A stretch of 64,000 bases of DNA from Streptomyces tsukubensis (GTDB lineage Bacteria > Actinomycetota > Actinomycetes > Streptomycetales > Streptomycetaceae), in contig NZ_CP020700.1 in assembly GCF_003932715.1 (NCBI RefSeq), forward strand, positions 5,726,501-5,790,500, given 5' to 3'. Both the position numbers and the translations under genes were made by a program. Shown here in pieces: positions 26,006 to 33,764 of this stretch; position 1 is the first letter of the stretch, and every line of letters starts with the position of its first letter. Under the pieces are notes generated by a model. That model was given only the letters and a program-made list of their open reading frames with translations, had not been told where the DNA came from and did no database searches.

Positions 26006-28057
26006 ATGGACCTCAACGACGAGAACCTCCCGGTCACCCGAGAAACGGACTGGTGGCACGCCACCGTGGCATTACCCGGCGACGCGGTGAGCCCCGAAGC
26101 CGCCCTCACCCTTTCGGCCGCATTATCCGGACAGCGCTTCCACTTCCTCCGCAAGGACGGCGGGCTGCGGCTGCGCACCGAGCACCCGGCGGCCGAACTG
26201 CTGGACCGCCTCGCCGCCGACCAGATTGTCAGCGGCTGGGTGCCCGGGGTCTACGAGCCGGAGACCGAAGCCTTCGGCGGGCCCGAGGCCATGGACGTCG
26301 CGCACGACGTGTTCTGTGCCGACAGCCGGGCCGCCCTGGCGGAGACCGGGGAGCCCGGCGGACGAGAACGCAGTGTGCTGCTGCTGTCCACCATGATCCG
26401 CTCGGCCGGTCTCGACCCCTTCGAAGCCGGAGACGTCTGGGCCAAACTCGCCGCCCTCCGCCCGCCCGTCACCCCGCCCACCGGCCCGGCACTCGACACG
26501 GCGGTCAAGGCCATGCGACGCCTGTTGAACGCCGACGCCGCCCGGCGCCCGAACCCCGAACCGGACTGGGCCGACCGCGTCGCCGCCTTCGCCGACGGCG
26601 GCCTCCGACTGCGCCGCCTCGCCGCCGACGGCCACCTGATACGCGGGCTGCGCGCCGTCCTCGCCCATCACGCGATCTTCGCGTTCAACCGTGCCGGAGT
26701 GCCTGCCGCCGAACAGGCAGCCACCGCGTGGCTGGGCCGCCACGTCGCCTTCTCCGAAGGAGGGGCACCCGACGTGTCCGCCCACCGAGCCCCGCACCCC
26801 GGACCTACCCTCGCTCGAATGGAGACCACCGTGACACCCGATTCCTCCTCCGCCACCCTCCGCGAGGCACTCGCGGACCGCCTCGTCGCCAGCGGTCACC
26901 TCCACACCCCCGCTGTCATCGACGCCTTCCGCACCACCGACCGACACGAGTTCCTCCCGGGCGTCGATCTGGAGTCGGCCTACAAGGAGGACGCGGTGCC
27001 GATCAAGCACGACGAGGACGGAGAGATGATCTCCTGCATCTCAGCGCCCTCGATCGTCGCCACCCAGCTCGAACAGCTCGGCGCGCGGCCCGGCCACACG
27101 GTTCTGGAGGCCGGGGCCGCCACCGGGTACAACGCCGGCCTGCTGGGCAAGCTCGTCGCCCCGGGCGGACACGTGTGGACCGTGGACGTGGACCCGGATC
27201 TGGTCGAGGGCGCGCAGAAGAACCTGGCCCAGGCGGGGGCCAGCAATGTGACCGCCGTGCTGGGGGACGGTGCCGCCGGTCTTCCCGAGCACGCTCCCTT
27301 TGATCGAATCCAGTTCACCGTGGGCGCGGGCGACGTCCCGGTGAAGCTCCTCGATCAGCTCGCCCCCGGCGGCCGACTGGTCCTGCCGATGCGCATCCGC
27401 GGCAGCATCTCCCGCAGCTTCGCCTTCGAGCGCGACGGCGACAGCTGGAAGACCGTCTCCTGCGAGATGGCGACCTTCATCCCGCTGCGCAAGGGCGTCT
27501 GCGACGACATCTACACCCGCGTACGCATGGAAGGGGAAGGCACCGTCCATCTGGAGACCTTCAGCGAGCAGGAGGTCGACCGCGACGCGATCCGCACCGT
27601 GCTCGACCAGAAGCAGTCCAAGGTCTACACCGGGGTGAAGCTCCGCCAGGGCGACCCCTTCGAGTGGATGTACCTCTACCTCGCCTTCGTGCTGCCCAAC
27701 GGCCTGTCCCGCCTGCCCGGCCAGCGACCCGGCTTCACCCCGCACTTCGGCTGGGGCTCCATGGCCGCACTCGACGGCGACTCCCTCGCCTACCTGACCA
27801 TCCGCGAAGGCGAGGACGAGAAGGGCCGGTACTGGGAGATCGGCGTCATCGGCCACGGCTCCCACGCCGCCGAACTCGCCGACCACCTCGCGGGCGAGAT
27901 CCGCAACTGGGACGAGGGCTGGGGCAACACCGCCCCCGAGCCCACCTTCCGCATGGCCGTCGGCGATGCTCGCCACCAGCTCACGGCAACCGACACACGC
28001 TTCGTCATCGACAAGACCTTCAGCCGCCTCGTCGTCGACTGGCCCCGCAAGGGCTGA
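26006..28057 (+). CDS. Fusion of LanB elimination domain (SpaB_C-like) and PIMT-like methyltransferase, FxLD system
   Basis: 683 residues. Residues ~14-255 are a thiopeptide/SpaB_C-type elimination domain (TDWWHATVAL, HFLRKDGGLRLR, and the His-His helix VLAHHAIFAFNRAGV), expected to remove glutamate from activated Ser/Thr. From ~276 a PIMT-like methyltransferase follows: HEFLPG, ISCISAPSIVATQLEQL, SAM loop VLEAGAATGYNAGLLG (366-381), PGGRLVLPM, and a C-terminal extension like that of the 12247 protein. Together with the truncated LanB it completes the dehydratase. Two TTA codons (26072-26074 and 26123-26125) put it under bldA control. Start follows CAAGGAAC. Confidence 0.88.
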   Translation: MDLNDENLPVTRETDWWHATVALPGDAVSPEAALTLSAALSGQRFHFLRKDGGLRLRTEHPAAELLDRLAADQIVSGWVPGVYEPETEAFGGPEAMDVAHDVFCADSRAALAETGEPGGRERSVLLLSTMIRSAGLDPFEAGDVWAKLAALRPPVTPPTGPALDTAVKAMRRLLNADAARRPNPEPDWADRVAAFADGGLRLRRLAADGHLIRGLRAVLAHHAIFAFNRAGVPAAEQAATAWLGRHVAFSEGGAPDVSAHRAPHPGPTLARMETTVTPDSSSATLREALADRLVASGHLHTPAVIDAFRTTDRHEFLPGVDLESAYKEDAVPIKHDEDGEMISCISAPSIVATQLEQLGARPGHTVLEAGAATGYNAGLLGKLVAPGGHVWTVDVDPDLVEGAQKNLAQAGASNVTAVLGDGAAGLPEHAPFDRIQFTVGAGDVPVKLLDQLAPGGRLVLPMRIRGSISRSFAFERDGDSWKTVSCEMATFIPLRKGVCDDIYTRVRMEGEGTVHLETFSEQEVDRDAIRTVLDQKQSKVYTGVKLRQGDPFEWMYLYLAFVLPNGLSRLPGQRPGFTPHFGWGSMAALDGDSLAYLTIREGEDEKGRYWEIGVIGHGSHAAELADHLAGEIRNWDEGWGNTAPEPTFRMAVGDARHQLTATDTRFVIDKTFSRLVVDWPRKG

Positions 28058-28061
28058 CCCA

Positions 28062-29159
28062 GTGATTCCCGCGATAGCCAGCCGCATCCCCCTGGTCCGC
28101 CGCCCCAAGGCACCGGCGCTCCCACTGGAAGAGCGCATCACCCACCTCACCGGGCTGACCGTCGCGCCCGTCGGCGCGAGCCACCACGACCTGGTGGCCC
28201 GCGCCAGCGGGGTCCTCAACTACGCCGCGCTCATCGCCTCCGACGTCGGGATGCCCGACCTCGCCACCGAACTGTGCTGGCGACAGCACCGGACCTTCGC
28301 CAAGGCCGGCAACCTGACGGGCGGCATCGCCGTGATGTCACTGATGCCCCTCGTCAACATCTCCCGGCTCCTGACCCGCGAAGGCGACGGCGAAGCCGCC
28401 TACGACGTCCTCACCCGCCTCTACCGCGCCGCCCAGAAACGCGGAACAACCGAGATCCACGGCCACACCGTTGATCTCACAGCGCTCATCAACACCGACG
28501 CCGACCACCGCAAGGTGTGCGAAGAGCTGTGGACGACGGTGCTCATCGACGGCGCCCGCGCCCTCGCACGGATCGGCCGCTGGACCGAAGCCGCCGACGC
28601 CATGAACGCGTACCGCGGTGTCGGCAACCGCCTCCTCGACGGCCGCCAGATCACGATCATGGCCCTCATGGAACGTGGCCTCGATCAACACGCCCTCGAC
28701 ATGATCGACGCGACCGCGCCCACCGAGCCGTGGGAGAACGTCATCGCGGCGCTCCTGCGCGCGCACTGCCTCTCGGCCTTCTCCTTGCTGCCCGGCCCGG
28801 ACCTGGACCTTGTACTCCGCGAAACGGCGGCACTGCTCGCCATCCCTGATCCCTCGTACGCCGTGTTCCAGACCCGGGCCGGGCTGACCGCGCTCGACCT
28901 GCCCCACGACGGGACGGGCGAGCACGTCAGCCTGGTGACTGAAGCCGTCGCCATCACGTCCGCCCTCGACGCGTACGCCGCACGCGAGACGCTGCACCAC
29001 CCGGTTGCCCGGGGACGCCTGACTCAAGTGCAGCAGCAGAGGCTCGGCGTGGTTATCACCGAAGCGGGACTCGCGAGCGGGGCCCTGGCCGCCGATCACC
29101 TGCACGCCGTAAACAGTGCCGTGGAGATGGCCGAAGCCGCGCTCGCGAGGCTGCTCTAG
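28062..29159 (+). CDS. Helical hypothetical protein of the lanthipeptide cluster
   Basis: 365 residues from GTG 28062, four bases after the previous stop. It is almost fully helical with repeat-like pairs (DLATELCWRQHRTFAKAGN, AAYDVLTRLYRAAQKRG, TEAADAMNAYRGVGNRL) that suggest a TPR-type scaffold. No enzyme motif is seen. Position as last gene of the FxLD operon suggests a role in regulation or self-protection; both are guesses. Confidence 0.72.
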   Translation: MIPAIASRIPLVRRPKAPALPLEERITHLTGLTVAPVGASHHDLVARASGVLNYAALIASDVGMPDLATELCWRQHRTFAKAGNLTGGIAVMSLMPLVNISRLLTREGDGEAAYDVLTRLYRAAQKRGTTEIHGHTVDLTALINTDADHRKVCEELWTTVLIDGARALARIGRWTEAADAMNAYRGVGNRLLDGRQITIMALMERGLDQHALDMIDATAPTEPWENVIAALLRAHCLSAFSLLPGPDLDLVLRETAALLAIPDPSYAVFQTRAGLTALDLPHDGTGEHVSLVTEAVAITSALDAYAARETLHHPVARGRLTQVQQQRLGVVITEAGLASGALAADHLHAVNSAVEMAEAALARLL

Positions 29160-29248
29160 ACTCCGCGCGAGGTCATCCCGTAGGGCACACGGCGAGGGCA
29201 GAACGTCCGCCGACGCTCAACACGGTCCCACGGCGCCGTGCCAGCCGA

Positions 29249-30574
29249 TTACACCAGCGGCACCAGTGCTCTCCAGGACCGAGCCAGCTCATCTTGGACC
29301 TCGGCCAGTGCCTCCGCGCGGATCCGTGCTTCTCGGAGTCGGGTCTCGCAAGCACGAGACGCTTCGAGGGGGTCGCTGGGGAGGGTGGCCCGTAGGAGGA
29401 GCTTGCACTCGGCCAGCGTGTCCCCGGCCGGGGTACCGGCGGGAAGCTCGTGCAGGAGATCGGCGGCGGAGGACTCGCGGACGTCCCACTCGCCGTTCGC
29501 GTGGCGGGTGGAGCGGATGACGGTCCCGGCGTCCGGGTCCAGGACGAGGTAGCAGTCGTCCCCGCCGAGCAGGGTACCCAGCAGCGGGAGGGGGACGGCG
29601 TGGGGCCCGGCCAGCTCGACGGCCTCGGCCGGGGTGGCGGTGAGACGGCGCACGGTCTGCCCGGAGAGCACGGGCGGCAGGTTCGGCCAGGGCACGGAGG
29701 GCCGCTCCGGGGTGCGGTCGGTCGGCTGCCCGGTCACTGTGGTGGCGTCCTCGTCGGTTCCGGCCCAGGTGATGATCACGGTGCGGGCGCCGGGCAGGGA
29801 GGCCGGGAAGAGGACGTGGCTGATGACCTCAATGGGCTGGTGGCCCATGGAGGGCAGGACCATCTTGAACAGGTGGCCGTCGCGGGACTCGGAGACGGCG
29901 GCGATGTCGGTGTCCCAGAACCGGCCGCAGACGAGGTCGGCCTTCACGTCCGTGATCAGCTTCGACAGCTCGGCGTCGTGCGGGTACTGGGCGCTGGCGA
30001 AGCGCAGCAGCTTGACGTACTCGGTTGCGTGGTGCTGCCAGTCGACGTACTGGAAGCGGGCCTCGTCGCTGAGCATCGCCCAGCGGATCAGGTTCGCGCC
30101 GGGCTCCTTCACCCAGGGCCACAGGGCGGCCATGGCGGCGTTGTAGCCGATGATGTTCCACACCCGGTCGGTCAGATACGCCGGGTTCGGGAGCTGCTGG
30201 TCGAGCATCATCTGGAGGTCGCGCCGCACGGTCGCGTCGCCGAAGCTGTCCGGGATCGTGGTCAGGGCGCCGTCCATGAGCGCCAGCACCAGGGCCTGGT
30301 GCTCGTCCCGGCCCAGCAGCAGCACCTTCGCCAGGGAGTCCAGGACCGCCTTGTCGATCTTGGGCCGGGCGCCGTTCTCCAGGTTCTGGTACCAGCCCCG
30401 GCTCCGCCCGATGGCCGTGGCGACATCCACCTGCGACAGTGGCCCGCCCAGCCCGAGCTTCTCCCCGGCGACGGCCCGCCAGGCACGCAGCAGACCGGGG
30501 TGCCCGAGGAGCTGTCCGGGGGACAGCGGCTCGGAGCCGGTGTCCGTGCGGGGCGCGAAGGCGCCGTCGACCAT
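29249..30574 (-). CDS. XRE-family regulator with MmyB-like ligand-binding domain
   Basis: 441 residues from ATG 30574 (TGGAGG 6 bases upstream; an upstream GTG/ATG at 30601 lacks this). An N-terminal helix-turn-helix (LSQVDVATAIGRSRGWYQNLENGARPKIDKAVL) is followed by the MmyB-like PAS-type domain (VWNIIGYNAAMAALWPW, HATEYVKLLRFASAQYP, GRFWDTD) and an extra ~150-residue C-terminus. Convergent with the lanthipeptide operon and transcribed from the AT-richer region to its right. It may control peptide production or the ICE; not shown by sequence. Confidence 0.85.
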   Translation of the reverse strand: MVDGAFAPRTDTGSEPLSPGQLLGHPGLLRAWRAVAGEKLGLGGPLSQVDVATAIGRSRGWYQNLENGARPKIDKAVLDSLAKVLLLGRDEHQALVLALMDGALTTIPDSFGDATVRRDLQMMLDQQLPNPAYLTDRVWNIIGYNAAMAALWPWVKEPGANLIRWAMLSDEARFQYVDWQHHATEYVKLLRFASAQYPHDAELSKLITDVKADLVCGRFWDTDIAAVSESRDGHLFKMVLPSMGHQPIEVISHVLFPASLPGARTVIITWAGTDEDATTVTGQPTDRTPERPSVPWPNLPPVLSGQTVRRLTATPAEAVELAGPHAVPLPLLGTLLGGDDCYLVLDPDAGTVIRSTRHANGEWDVRESSAADLLHELPAGTPAGDTLAECKLLLRATLPSDPLEASRACETRLREARIRAEALAEVQDELARSWRALVPLV

Positions 30575-30630
30575 GGGGTCCTCCAGGGGGTGTGGGGGCA
30601 TTTCCGGTGCCCGGGATGTCCGGGCGCACG

Positions 30631-30664
30631 AAAAAGGGCGGGAGCACTTGTGGTGCCCCCGCCC
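30631..30664 (-). terminator. Intrinsic terminator/attenuator in the leader of the XRE/MmyB gene
   Basis: Read on the minus strand, a 12-bp stem (30653-30664 pairing with 30636-30647, one G-U) with a 5-base loop is followed directly by five T (complement of 30631-30635). It ends 56 bases before the regulator start codon and no gene on this strand ends just upstream, so it most likely attenuates the regulator's own transcript. Confidence 0.7.
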
Positions 30665-30819
30665 TACGTGTCAGTAACCAGAGTAAAGGATGCGCAAAGC
30701 GATCATGAATTGAACGCCCCGGGGGTTGACTGACGCACTCACTTCCTGCTTTGTTCGGCGTTGAACTATTACTCCCGATGGCCGGGTGACGATCTTGTTG
30801 ATTGCGGGTCGTACCGGAC

Positions 30820-31006
30820 ACTCGTATGACTTATTCGAGGGCGTGCCCAGATTTTTGGCACGCCCATTTTTCTGTGCACGCCCACTCTGTGGCGACCTCG
30901 CCGAATTACTCGGCCCTGAAGTACCTCGGAACGCTACGCGGGTAAACCTGCCAACAGGCAAGGGAATTGATGTTACCGGCGGGTTCCGGAATGACTCTTA
31001 TGACTT
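30820..31006 (+). repeat. Direct repeat ACTCKTATGACTT in AT-richer control region
   Basis: ACTCGTATGACTT at 30820-30832 recurs as ACTCTTATGACTT at 30994-31006 (12 of 13 bases). The region 30,665-31,123 has no credible gene and lower GC than its surroundings; the pair may be operator sites for the XRE regulator or promoter elements of the rightward DNA-processing operon. Confidence 0.5.
30839..30871 (+). terminator. Hairpin with T-run in the control region
   Basis: Perfect 9-bp stem GGGCGTGCC (30839-30847) / GGCACGCCC (30857-30865) followed by ATTTTT, an intrinsic terminator for rightward transcripts. A third copy of GCACGCCCA follows at 30876-30884. No gene ends upstream on this strand, so it may be a leader attenuator or a block against read-through. 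Confidence 0.6.
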
Positions 31007-31123
31007 GCAGGCAGGGGTGATTCCGCCGGTTTCATAGGGCGTTGACGGGAGGATGGCGCCCGGTTTAAAACCAAAGGGCCCGGTGATCGACGGGGCAGTC
31101 AGCAGACCGGGAGGGTGAAGTAA

Positions 31124-31246
31124 ATGAGGCGTGGCGTCGTTCCCTGGACACGACCGCCGGCCCCCTGCCCGGACGCCCCGGTGCTGGCCACAGCCCGGCC
31201 CCGCGCCTGCCCGCGCACCGGGCCGCCGCCGGACCCCTTCCGCTGA
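31124..31246 (+). CDS. Small Pro/Arg-rich hypothetical protein
   Basis: 40 residues; GGGAGG lies 9 bases before the ATG. Sequence begins MRRGVVPWTRPPAPCPDAP and ends TGPPPDPFR, with Streptomyces-type codon use. It is the first possible gene of the rightward operon. The 237 bases after it show only weak frames. Existence rests on ribosome binding site and codon use only. Confidence 0.45.
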   Translation: MRRGVVPWTRPPAPCPDAPVLATARPRACPRTGPPPDPFR

Positions 31247-31483
31247 CACCCCGCCGCAAGGGGGAATCCGGACCGGTCCCGCACATCGCGGCGAACGAGG
31301 CTTCCCAGAAGGCGTGGACCCGACCGGAGGGCCTGTTTGGTCGCATCCTCCAGACGCAGATGTCGTGTTGGCGTCGATGTCCCCCAACCCCCTGCGTGCG
31401 CTGGAGTGTTGGACGGGGTGTGCATATGTTGTTGGTCCCGGCAACGACAGCCGGACAGAACACGCGAGAAGAAGGGGGATGAG

Positions 31484-31537
31484 GTGAACGACCCACCGCC
31501 ACAAGCCGGGGAAACGGAAACGGCGCCCAGGAGTTAG
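31484..31537 (+). CDS. Possible 17-residue leader peptide
   Basis: GTG start preceded by AAGGGGGATGAG; encodes VNDPPPQAGETETAPRS. It lies upstream of a long hairpin (31583-31624) and the gene at 31650, the layout of a leader peptide/attenuator, but nothing in the peptide points to a sensed amino acid. Confidence 0.3.
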   Translation: MNDPPPQAGETETAPRS

Positions 31538-31582
31538 CCGCTCCCGAGCGCCGCCACCACCCCGAAGGGTGCACACAACCGA

Positions 31583-31624
31583 AGCGGGACGGCCGACCTT
31601 TTCGACGAGAAAGGCCGCCCCGCT
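31583..31624 (+). promoter_or_regulatory. Long inverted repeat before the 31650 gene
   Basis: AGCGGGACGGCC (31583-31594) and GGCCGCCCCGCT (31613-31624) pair in 11 of 12 positions, with extra CTTTT/AGAAAG pairing inside. The hairpin ends 25 bases before the start codon of the next gene and could gate translation or bind a protein. Confidence 0.45.
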
Positions 31625-31649
31625 CCACCTACAAGTAGGGAATTCTTGC

Positions 31650-31979
31650 ATGCCCGCGCACCAGAACGGAAGGGCCACCACCCCGGCCCCCGACCGGAGC
31701 CTCCGGCTCGCCCGCGCCATCGCCGCGATGATCCCCGGAGCCGCCACCGCCCGCGTCTCCCAGTGCGACCCCGCCCAGGTCTGGCCCAGCCCTCACCTCC
31801 GCGCCTACGACGCCCACGGCCGCCTCCTCACCGTTACCCGGGCGAAGGGGCTGACCGCCGCCCGCTGGATCATCCGCGCCCACCCCGACGTCGACTGGGC
31901 CGAGGCCCACGACCTCGACCTCACCACCGGCACCCTGCGCCCCGCCGCGAAGGCGTACGCCACCGCCGGGGGGCGCTGA
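31650..31979 (+). CDS. Hypothetical protein of the ICE DNA-processing operon
   Basis: 109 residues from ATG 31650 (TAGGGA upstream). Two-part sequence: an N-terminal helix (RSLRLARAIAAMIPGAATARV) and a beta-rich C-terminus with YDAHGRLLTVTRAKGLTAARWI. It ends three bases before the initiator-like gene and must be cotranscribed with it. No family recognised. Confidence 0.6.
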   Translation: MPAHQNGRATTPAPDRSLRLARAIAAMIPGAATARVSQCDPAQVWPSPHLRAYDAHGRLLTVTRAKGLTAARWIIRAHPDVDWAEAHDLDLTTGTLRPAAKAYATAGGR

Positions 31980-31981
31980 CC

Positions 31982-32965
31982 ATGCCGCGCATCCGCACCA
32001 TCAAGCCCGAGGCGTTCCGCTCCGAGTCCCTCGCCGCGGTCTCCCTCTCCGCCGAGCGCACCTTCCTCGGCCTCCTGACCGAGGCCGACGACCACGGGCG
32101 CTTCCGTGACCAGCCCGCCGTCCTCGCCGGAGCCCTCTGGTCCTACCGCCCCGGCCACGGCGCCCTCGGCGTCGAGGACGACCTCACCCAGCTCGCCGCC
32201 CACAACCTCGTCTGCCGCTACACGGTCCACGAGGACGGCGAGAACCGCCGGTACGCGCACATCGTGACCTGGCGCAAGCACCAGAGGATCAACCGGCCCT
32301 CCGGGGTCCGGACCCCGCCCTGCCCCCACCACGAGACCCCGGCCGCCCCCGCCGCACCGCCCGTGACCACGGTCGTGCCGGAGCCGGCAGTGAGGGCTCA
32401 CGGAGCCTTCACGGAGGATGCGGTGAGGACTCACGGAGGGCTCACTGAGTGCTCAGTGAGCCCTCACGGAGCCCTCACGCAATCCGCAGCACATGACAAA
32501 ACCGCAGGTCAAGCGGCACTCAGTGAGCCCTCGCTGAGTACTCACGGAGGACTCAGTGAGCCCTCAGTGAGCCCTCACGGTCCGGATCTAGGACCTAGGA
32601 ACAGGGACCTAGGAACTACTGTGTGGGGCGCCAGCGCCCCCGCACCGCAGGCTCCCCCGGCGAAGCAGCTCATCACCGAGTACGCCGCCGCCTGCACCCA
32701 CACACCCCCGAGCAAGGTCCTCGACCACCTGGAGCGGGAGACCGCCCGGCTGCTGGCCGAGGGCATCGACCCCGACCACGTCCGCGCCGGGCTCGCCCGC
32801 CACCGGGTCAAAGCCCTCCACCCCAGCACCCTGCCGAGCCTGGTCCACGAGGCCATGAACGCCCAGGGCGGCTTGGACCGGCCGGGCTTCCCGGCTACCG
32901 TGCCCGCACGCCGCGCCTGGGCGAACCCCGCCGACCCTGCCGCCGCCTACGCCGAGGAGCTGTGA
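31982..32965 (+). CDS. Replication initiator-like protein with in-gene iterons
   Basis: 327 residues. N-terminal ~100 residues (PRIRTIKPEAFRSESLAAVSL, ADDHGRFRDQPAVLAGALW, HIVTWRKHQRINRPS) match the winged-helix start of phage/ICE DnaD- or O-type replication proteins. The middle (~136-200) is a low-complexity segment coded by iteron-like repeats. The C-terminus is helical (PPSKVLDHLERETARLLAEGIDPDHVRAGL). Directly followed by a DnaC-like loader (1-base overlap), the classic initiator-loader pair. Replication of the excised circle is inferred. Confidence 0.72.
   Translation: MPRIRTIKPEAFRSESLAAVSLSAERTFLGLLTEADDHGRFRDQPAVLAGALWSYRPGHGALGVEDDLTQLAAHNLVCRYTVHEDGENRRYAHIVTWRKHQRINRPSGVRTPPCPHHETPAAPAAPPVTTVVPEPAVRAHGAFTEDAVRTHGGLTECSVSPHGALTQSAAHDKTAGQAALSEPSLSTHGGLSEPSVSPHGPDLGPRNRDLGTTVWGASAPAPQAPPAKQLITEYAAACTHTPPSKVLDHLERETARLLAEGIDPDHVRAGLARHRVKALHPSTLPSLVHEAMNAQGGLDRPGFPATVPARRAWANPADPAAAYAEEL
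32390..32618. repeat. Iteron cluster inside the initiator gene, candidate origin of replication
   Basis: At least eight TGAGnnCTCA-type units occur in 190 bp. Three share GTGAGnnCTCACGGAG (32390-32405, 32423-32438, 32456-32471). A 9-bp inverted repeat CTCACTGAG-tg-CTCAGTGAG spans 32441-32460, and further units lie at 32519-32580. Just after, GGACCTAGGAAC is repeated in tandem (32591-32602 and 32606-32617). Iterons inside the initiator coding region are known from phage lambda O, so this is a strong origin candidate. Confidence 0.75.
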
Positions 32966-33669
32966 TGCGCGACCGCAACGCCCAGCCCCAGCCCGTCGGC
33001 GGCCTCGCCCGCCGCCTCGCCCACATCCTCACCACCCGGGGCATCGACCCCACCAGCACCCCGCAGGGCGGCCCGGAGCCGGTCCCGGCCCTGCTCGCCG
33101 CCGAGTCCCGGATCCCCGCCCGATACCGGGGTGCCACGGCGGACCACCCGGCGGTCGCCGCCTGGGTCCGCGACATCGCCGAGGCGGGACGGCCCGGTCC
33201 GGGCGGTGCGCCGGGGATCGCGCAGGGCCGGTCGCTGCTGATCGCCGGAACGACGGGCACGGGCAAGACCCACCAGGCGTACGGCGCCGTCCGCAGCCTC
33301 ATCTCCGCCGGGGTCCGGCTGCGGTGGAAGGCGGTCACCGCCGCCGACCTCTACGCCGACCTCCGGCCCCGCCCCGGGCACGACGGCGAGCGCGAACTCC
33401 GGGATCTCGCCCGCTGCCCGCTACTGATCATCGATGACCTCGGGGCCGCGAAGTACTCGGAGTGGACCGAGGAGATCACCATGCGGCTGATGAACCGCCG
33501 CTACAACGAACTCCTCCCGACCCTGGTCACCACCAACCTCGGCATGGCCGACCTCCGCGCCCACATCGGCGACCGCGTCGCCTCCCGGCTGACCGAGATG
33601 GCCGACAAGGTCATCCTCGACGGCCCCGACCGCAGACGCACCCACCGGCACCCCGCCGCAGCAGCCTGA
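32965..33669 (+). CDS. DnaC/IstB-like AAA+ ATP-binding protein (helicase loader)
   Basis: 234 residues. Walker A GTTGTGKT at 95-102, Walker B LLIIDDLG at 153-160, sensor-1 TLVTTNLGMADL and the Arg-finger region RVASRLTEMA fit the DnaC/IstB group. The start overlaps the initiator stop by one base (TGATG). Likely loads a replicative helicase at the ICE origin. The host DnaB would be the partner, or the DnaB_N protein at 48288. Confidence 0.87.
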   Translation: MRDRNAQPQPVGGLARRLAHILTTRGIDPTSTPQGGPEPVPALLAAESRIPARYRGATADHPAVAAWVRDIAEAGRPGPGGAPGIAQGRSLLIAGTTGTGKTHQAYGAVRSLISAGVRLRWKAVTAADLYADLRPRPGHDGERELRDLARCPLLIIDDLGAAKYSEWTEEITMRLMNRRYNELLPTLVTTNLGMADLRAHIGDRVASRLTEMADKVILDGPDRRRTHRHPAAAA

Positions 33670-33764
33670 CCCACCTGCCACCACCGGACCCTGCCCACCA
33701 CGGGCCCGCCTTCACCGACCCCGGACGAGCACACCCCTGCCCCGGGATCCTCTGGAGACCACGC

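Noticed and set aside
30671-30961. 96-residue minus-strand frame in the control region
   Set aside because: Codon use and composition are not Streptomyces-like; better explained as untranslated regulatory DNA.
30786-31037. 83-residue plus-strand frame in the control region
   Set aside because: It spans the 9-bp hairpin with T-run, has low GC at third positions unlike all neighbours, and no ribosome binding site.
32390-32618. CRISPR array
   Set aside because: Repeats are short (10-16 bp), unevenly spaced, lie inside an open frame, and no cas gene is present; iterons fit better.
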